A stretch of DNA of 64,000 nt from Acestrorhynchus altus (taxonomy: Eukaryota; Chordata; Actinopteri; Characiformes; Acestrorhynchidae), in contig CM067503.1 in assembly GCA_034509495.1 (NCBI GenBank), forward strand, positions 2,818,820 to 2,882,819. The letters are read 5' to 3'. The notes beneath the pieces are model-generated. The model saw nothing but the letters and a program-made list of their open reading frames with translations, did not search any database and had not been told where the DNA came from. Below, piece after piece: positions 58,477 to 64,000 of this stretch. The position numbers and the translations under genes are program-made. Every line of letters starts with the position of its first letter. Position 1 is the first letter of the stretch.

Positions 58477-60790
58477 GCCTCTCCTAAAGCAGCGGTCACC
58501 AGTCCTGGTCCTGGTCTTCCAGTGCTGTACTCTTAAGTGTTTGTCCTGCTCTAATACTATCAGGATGAGGATGGACCTGATAGATTGGTTCCTAAGGTTA
58601 TTTGAAGGACATGGTCTTAGGATAGACCTTAAATTAGGGTACAGCATTGAACCACCATCCATTGAAAGGTCCTTTAGAAAACCAGAAGTGGTGTGTCTGT
58701 GGCAGGGGTGCTCATTCTTATCCCTAAAGGGCCAGTGCCAGGTCTATGGCATCACTGCAAAGAACCCTCTTGTGAACCACGTCGATTCTGAAGGGTGTTG
58801 CTAATAAGTGGACAGAGTGGGATTCGTGGAATTCTGTGTATTTCTGTGATTTAAGTGTAAACCCAGTCATTCAGAGTGGAGATTTGGTGTGAAATGGCTC
58901 ATTATAGAGAAACCAACAGTCCATGACTTCACTTCCCTCCGTTTTTGAACATATTTCTGTCCACAAAATAGACAAAAAATTGTATGGAGCAATAGTGTCT
59001 CATATCGAGAGACATTAAAACACTATGAGGAAGAAAGAGAACGGACGTTTAATCCCAAATTGCACACTACTCCCTATGTAGTGCACTGCGCAAGTCAGGA
59101 AACTACCTGTTCTAAATCTAAACGGAGCTTTATATATATCTGATTTATGTTCATTGATATGTGGAAATCTGAAATCTAGTGTGTGTGTGTGTGTAGATGG
59201 TGTAGTTTTATATATGTAACTCACTATATAGGGAGTAAGGAAGTATTTGGTACTTGGCCAGAAACATGCTTTTCCTCTTCTATATGCCAACAATGAAATC
59301 AGATTTTCCAGAAATCTCAAGAAGCAAGATAGCAGGCCAAACCTCTGTTTTCAAAAATCGCCATGTACGTGCGGACAGTGTTGATCAACCCTGGTCCTTG
59401 AGGCACCCTGCCCTGCACATTACAGGTTCTGTTCAGACTGTCGATGAATTGGTAATTTTGCAAGTGGATTCATCCAGACGTCACAAAGCTCTCTGCTCTG
59501 GTAATGACGCAGGCATCGGCAACTGTTGCGAGTGACGCAAAAGACGCTTCCAAATGCGATTCAAGCAGCTCCATCTCCAAATGTGGTTTAGATCTGATTC
59601 TCATATTTCAGATTTCGTGTGGCTTTGTGCTGCCCAGATGACCTAAAATCATTCTAGATACAACCTACATCTCTGTGAAGTCCTTATAGTCAGCTGAACA
59701 GTTGAATCGGGTCTGTTGAGAGCAGGGTCGGCTCTAAAAGTGCAGGGTGCCTCCGGGACCACGTTTCAGACAGCCTTTTCCAATACCCTGCATGTTTCCA
59801 TCCACTAGGCGAGCATTTTAAAATGTTTTAGGCTGAGACCTGGTCAAACCTCTGGTAACCAGTGTGTCCGGCAGTGTTTTTATAATCATTAGGTGTAAAA
59901 ATCTTCTGCGAGGGAGCTTTTCGAGGTTCAGGCGTCTGCTTCCAGTCACCACCACTGAGAACAACTCTGGTTTGGCACTTTTCACAACAAACCCGCTCTG
60001 AGTGACTGAATTTACCTCACAGCCATTTAGTTTGTGCAGAACTTTGCAAAAATGACGTGGGAACGCCGAAGGAAGTCACGACTTCTGTATTTTCTTAAAT
60101 GATTTTCTCTCAATCTTAAGATGAACACATTGCTTACTCCACCATCACCATCAGGGTTTGTTTACTATCGATTTTTTATATTTGGTGGTCTTTACGCAGT
60201 AGTATGTTGTAAATTGAAGCCTGTTGACACTCTCGCTGTCTATCATGAGATGGAATCAATATACCATGTGACACAGTCTCTAATAGCGTATTTAAGATGA
60301 TAGTTAATACTTATTAGAGCAGAGAGAACACTGGGCAGTGCAGTGTCCCTCCAAGACGGGTTCTGGACAACCCTGCTCTAAGTAGAGACGGCTCCGAAGC
60401 CATGAAGCTTAAGGTTTTTATACGTACCGATTTGTATAGACGTTACAGGAGAATGGTGTTGTACCCAGTTTTATGGGGCATTGGACTATTTATACACGTT
60501 GTAATGACTGTTCTGGACTAGATGTGTTTCACAGGGCGACGCCCGACATGTGAAATGATTTCTGCCAATTAACAGATTTATTTTTAACCCTTTGAGGTGT
60601 GAGGGGTTTGGGAAATGTGGCAAGTGTTAAACAGAGGAGTATTGCTGATCTATATGATGTTCGGAATGATACAGTTGTACTCAAAAATGAAGGAGTGCAA
60701 CTAAGAACAAACGCTGATTTTTCAATATTACTGTGACAACGTGTACATAAAGACAGACGTCCTAGACAATAAACAGATCGATCAAGAATG
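58477..60790 (+). other. dhdds: DHDDS 3' UTR and poly(A) signal
   Basis: No other gene is visible behind the TAG at 58474-58476. The first clear plus-strand AATAAA that I picked out is at 60768-60773. A 2.3 kb 3' UTR is plausible but not proven; the shorter alternative is an unnoticed variant signal. The stretch includes degraded dispersed repeats near 58500-58560 and 59380-59430. Confidence 0.5.
60768..60773 (+). terminator. dhdds: Candidate DHDDS polyadenylation signal AATAAA
   Basis: The signal sits in GACAATAAACAG, followed about 20 bp later by the T/G-rich stretch GGGTTTTTTTTGG, a reasonable downstream element. Confidence 0.5.
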
Positions 60791-61990
60791 CGGCTGGGTT
60801 TTTTTTGGTTTCCCAATTTCCCTAGCTTAACTAAAAGGCTCAGAGATGAGGCTAGAACAGTCCTAGACTAGGCTTGGTCCATGTTCATCCACACAAGAGC
60901 TTCATTGAGGTCAGATACTGATGCTGGATGATCAGTTTCGTCACTCCAACTCATCCCGAAGGTACTGGAAACCCACAGTCGAACCCTACAAACCACGTTT
61001 TCAAGCCTGGTCTTGTGGTCTCCAGTTCATCTCAGGAAGGCTGATGATGGAGCAGATGTGCTGAGAAGAAGGCAATGGCTACTTGAACTCAAAACCAAAA
61101 TTGATGACTGTCCAATATGAATGCCACTTGGCTTATCTCCTGTTGGACAGACTGGACCAGTGTTTTTGCACAGACTGGAATGAAGAATCTTGCTTTGTGA
61201 AATTCCAATTCAGGGTTGCTTTAGGTCCTGGTGGACCTCCTGTGCTGCACATTTGACACTTTACAATTCTCCCGACTCACCTGGTCCAGCAAATCAGCTA
61301 CTTATCCAAGGACAGGACGTCCTCCAAGACCAGGTTAGAGGAAAACACGTTTTTAACTTTTAAAGCCGTTCCGTTTCCCATCGTTCCTAACTTACAGATC
61401 CCTGCTGAAACATTCCGCCCAGGCTTTTGCTGGCAGCTGGTTTTAGATGGTCTAAGCGGGTCTTCGAAGGTCAAGGTGGGTAGAAAAGCAGCTCATCCAG
61501 CTCAAAACATAACCTATAACTATCTGGACTGGAGTGTTTCTCAACCCTGGTCCTGGGGGCACCCCTACCCTGCATATTTTAGCACTCTCCCTGCTCCCAC
61601 CACATGATTCAACTCAGCTCATTGACGAGCCCTTCAGGGTTGCAGGGGTGCCTCTCGGACCAGGGTAGAGGAACCCTCCCACCACCTCCTGCTGGTCGGG
61701 AGCCAAGGAACCAGTTTAACCAGTTGAGCTTGCTACCCAACAAAAGCACTAAAATGTACAGGGCAAGGGGTCCTACAGGACCACAGATTGGGGTCCCTTT
61801 CTTGACATTGGGCATGGTGACCTTGGGCTGGTCCAGTGTATCTCGGTTACTGGTGGGGCAGATCTCCCCCCCAAAAAAAAAAAAAGACAACACACAACAA
61901 CAACATCCCCCCCACCCCCACCCCGCCACACCACACTAACACCCACACACACACACTAGCGTCCCCCCCACACACACTGACCCCCCACTA
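60791..61990. other. DHDDS-HMGN2 spacer
   Basis: No coding sequence is recognised. It holds an inverted-repeat element at 61530-61675, homopolymer-rich sequence near 61870 and C-rich/CA-rich DNA to 61980. Confidence 0.6.
61530..61675. mobile_element. Short inverted-repeat element (GTTTCTCAACC type)
   Basis: GTGTTTCTCAACCCTGGTCC at the left and CGGACCAGGGTAGAGGAACC at the right are inverted copies with a few mismatches. The interior GGCACCCCTACCCTGCATAT is shared with the 51.3 kb copy. Confidence 0.7.
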
Positions 61991-62277
61991 ATGTGGAGGA
62001 AAGGCCCTGTACAGGCGCCCCCTGTCGGCCTCAGCCCGCGTACGGCTCATGTCTCTTTAAAATGTAAAGCAACGCCCAGGTCACGTGGCGGCGCCCCCAG
62101 CCAATGGCTGCGCTCCGATGGCCAAATCTGGTTCAAACCGGTTTCTATCTTATATTTCAATATAAAACCTAAATAAACATTGGGCCGTTATTGTATTGAA
62201 GCTTTGTGTGCAGAGCTGCAAGGCGAAAACAGACCCCGCTGCCCCTCTTCTGCTCCTCGCGCCCTCAGAAAGACACG
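61990..62277 (+). promoter_or_regulatory. hmgn2: HMGN2 promoter and 5' UTR
   Basis: CpG content rises here. An E-box CACGTG lies at 62082-62087 and a CCAAT box at 62101-62105, about 175 bp before the start codon. TATAAAAC near 62161 could serve as a TATA element. Spacing suits a transcription start around 62190-62210. Confidence 0.55.
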
Positions 62278-63966
62278 ATGCCCAAAAGAAAGGTAAGAGG
62301 CGCGCGCGCCTGCACCCGCGTTTATCACCCCGCAATTCTGCCTTTTTGCCCCTTTATTTCGGCCCTGCCTTGCACAAAGCTGACAGCCCGGCTGTCACCC
62401 CGCCGGCGAGCTTTTCTCACACATTTACGCGGCGCGAAACGCCTCCTAAAGGCCGGTTAGACCGCCGCGCGTCGAGCAGCAGCCCGTTTACGGGGCCGCG
62501 GAGGGATTTTACCTAAAAAAACACGACCAGGAGGGATTTTTACCTCAAATAACACGACAAGGAGGGATGTTTACCTCAGTAAACACGACAAGGAGGGATG
62601 TTTACCTCAGAAAATACGACAAGGAGAGATTTTAATTAAAAAAAACACGACAAGGAGGAATTTTAACCTAAAAAAACACAACCAGGAGGGATTTTAACCT
62701 CAAAAAACACGACCAGGAGGGATTTTTACCTAAAAAAAAACCACGACCAGGAGGGATATGTACCTAATAAAAACACGCCAATGAGGGATTTTACCTCAGA
62801 AAACACGACAAGGAAGGGTTTTTGCCTCAAAAACACGATAAGGAGGGTTTTTTACCTCAGTAAACACGAAAAGAGGGATTTTTACCTGAGAAACACGAAA
62901 GAAAAAAAAACTACTTGGCCCTACGGACGCGCGATTTGGGTGGAAATACTGCGTTTGGAGGAGCGAAAAGTGGCTTTAACGGGCTGTAAACGGCCGCTGC
63001 GTCGCGCCTTCGGGCTTTTAACGCCGTGCGTTGGATTAACTGTCGAAGTGTTCATGCTTTTATTTTGAAATCGTCGCCAATTTCCACGTAGTCGTCGGTT
63101 TGTGAGGCGGATAAATACGTACTAAATTTATACATTAAAAAATATATTTTTGGTGATTTATTTTACGCGTTTCGGTGTGAAATGGGCGAGAAAACTGCGA
63201 GGCACGGCTCGGAACATGTGACTCCGCTTAACGGCTGTTTATAACACTTATATTCGAATCGGGGATTTGAAAACGGCGACCGTTGGAGCTTGTGGCGCGC
63301 GCCGCTGCGCCCGAGTATGAAGGGAAGCTGCGAGGTGTCGCGCGCGCCCTGCTGTTTGAATTTGAATAAGGGCGGGAAACGGCGGCGCGCGAAACGGCAT
63401 CCCCGCGCGTTTCATTCACGATACAGCTGTTTAAACCGGTTTACTCCCTGAATATGACTTTAATTCTCATTTTTATGATCGTGTGTGTGAGTGGATTCGA
63501 ATGATGCACTTAATTATCCCTTTGTTTTTCTGCAGGCTGATGGAGACAAGGCTGCCAAAGGCAAGGAGGAGGTTCGTTGACCAGCTTTCACCCACATAAA
63601 TATCAATCTGAATTATTAAAAAAGCAAAATATGATCATATACAGTCTGTTATGATGCGTTTGAACTAGATTTATTCTGATTTTCCCTTTAAAAGGGCTGT
63701 TATTTGAGCAGTTCTGTGTTTTCTCACGCATTGTTGCCTCTGTTTGGTTTTAAACCTGTTCTTCTTCCACAGCCAACAAGACGCTCCGCAAGGCTGTCTG
63801 CTGTGAGTTTCTCCACTTTCTCACATTTTTACATTCACTCCAACACCATTTCAACCAGTTTCGTGATGATGTAGATGATGTTTTGTTTGTTTATGACCCT
63901 GTCTTTGTGTTTTAGAGACCAGCCCCTCCAAAACCAGCCCCAAAGCCTAAGAAAGCTGCTCCCAAG
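62278..63966 (+). CDS. hmgn2: HMGN2-like nucleosome-binding protein, 5' portion (partial; continues beyond the right edge)
   Basis: HMGN proteins are small, disordered nuclear proteins that bind nucleosome core particles and loosen chromatin. Exons: 62278-62292 (MPKRK), 63536-63571 (ADGDKAAKGKEE), 63773-63802 (PTRRSARLSA) and 63916-63966 (RPAPPKPAPKPKKAAPK), all phase 0 with GT-AG borders, 44 residues in total. The RRSARLSA core of the nucleosome-binding domain is intact and is encoded by its own 30-bp exon, as in other HMGN genes. RPAPPKP favours HMGN2 (or HMGN3) over HMGN1, which has KPPAKVE. The acidic C-terminal half lies outside the window. Intron 1 carries a 31-bp tandem array. Confidence 0.92.
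62293..63535 (+). other. hmgn2: HMGN2 intron 1
   Basis: The intron holds a CpG-rich start (62293-62480), a 31-bp tandem array, and a second CpG-rich island at 63190-63420 with several GCGCGC runs. No coding exon is visible between exons 1 and 2. Confidence 0.75.
62495..62905. repeat. 31-bp tandem repeat, about 13 copies (HMGN2 intron 1)
   Basis: The unit is AACACGACAAGGAGGGATTT followed by TTACCTCA(A). Copies vary mainly in A-run length and in TTTACCT versus TTAACCT. Confidence 0.93.
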
Positions 63967-64000
63967 GTATGGCCGAAAGACGAGTGGTTTGTTTAGGAGC

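Noticed and set aside
58139..58662. 104- and 161-codon frames around the last DHDDS exon
   Set aside because: They are out-of-frame and antisense shadows of exon 58234-58476.

Overview
This is a vertebrate nuclear genome window, almost certainly from a teleost fish. Coding exons are short with GT-AG splice sites, and the proteins are vertebrate-type. The non-coding DNA is full of (CA)n microsatellites, decayed Tc1-like DNA transposons, a tRNA-derived SINE and short inverted-repeat elements typical of fish. Some dispersed repeats resemble ones I associate with otophysan fishes (characins, catfishes), but that is recall only.

Four protein-coding genes can be assembled exon by exon. (1) AGO3, minus strand, 5' part only: a 6-codon first exon at 15510-15528 beside a CpG-rich promoter near 16.0-16.3 kb, then exons 2 and 3 at 1401-1572 and 128-248; the rest lies left of the window. 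(2) AGO1, minus strand, complete: 19 coding exons from 44622 down to 20296, 858 codons plus stop. (3) DHDDS, plus strand, complete: 8 coding exons from 48880 to 58476, 335 codons plus stop, with a promoter near 47.6 kb and a poly(A) signal near 60.77 kb. (4) HMGN2-like, plus strand, 5' part: 4 exons from 62278 to 63966, running off the right edge.

Layout: AGO3 5' half with a 13.9 kb first intron (0.1-16.3 kb); 4 kb AGO1-AGO3 spacer holding the AGO1 3' UTR (16.3-20.3 kb); AGO1 body (20.3-36.2 kb), its 8.4 kb first intron and GC-rich first exon (36.2-45.2 kb); a repeat-rich divergent spacer (45.2-47.6 kb); DHDDS (47.6-60.8 kb); HMGN2 (62.0 kb to the end). AGO1 and AGO3 are head-to-tail paralogues of the small-RNA silencing machinery, as in other vertebrates. 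DHDDS (dolichol synthesis) and HMGN2 (chromatin) have no functional link to them that I can see.

The most interesting material is non-coding and sits inside the Argonaute genes. It includes a perfect 39-bp hairpin in AGO1 intron 15; UG tracts acting as the 3' splice-site context of AGO3 exon 3 and AGO1 exon 13, with a complementary CA tract after AGO1 exon 14; a forkhead-motif array beside AGO1 exon 2; a 24-bp CACCTG array upstream of AGO1; and a 68-codon open extension behind the AGO1 stop codon. DHDDS intron 7 carries a 2.2 kb, 59-bp minisatellite.
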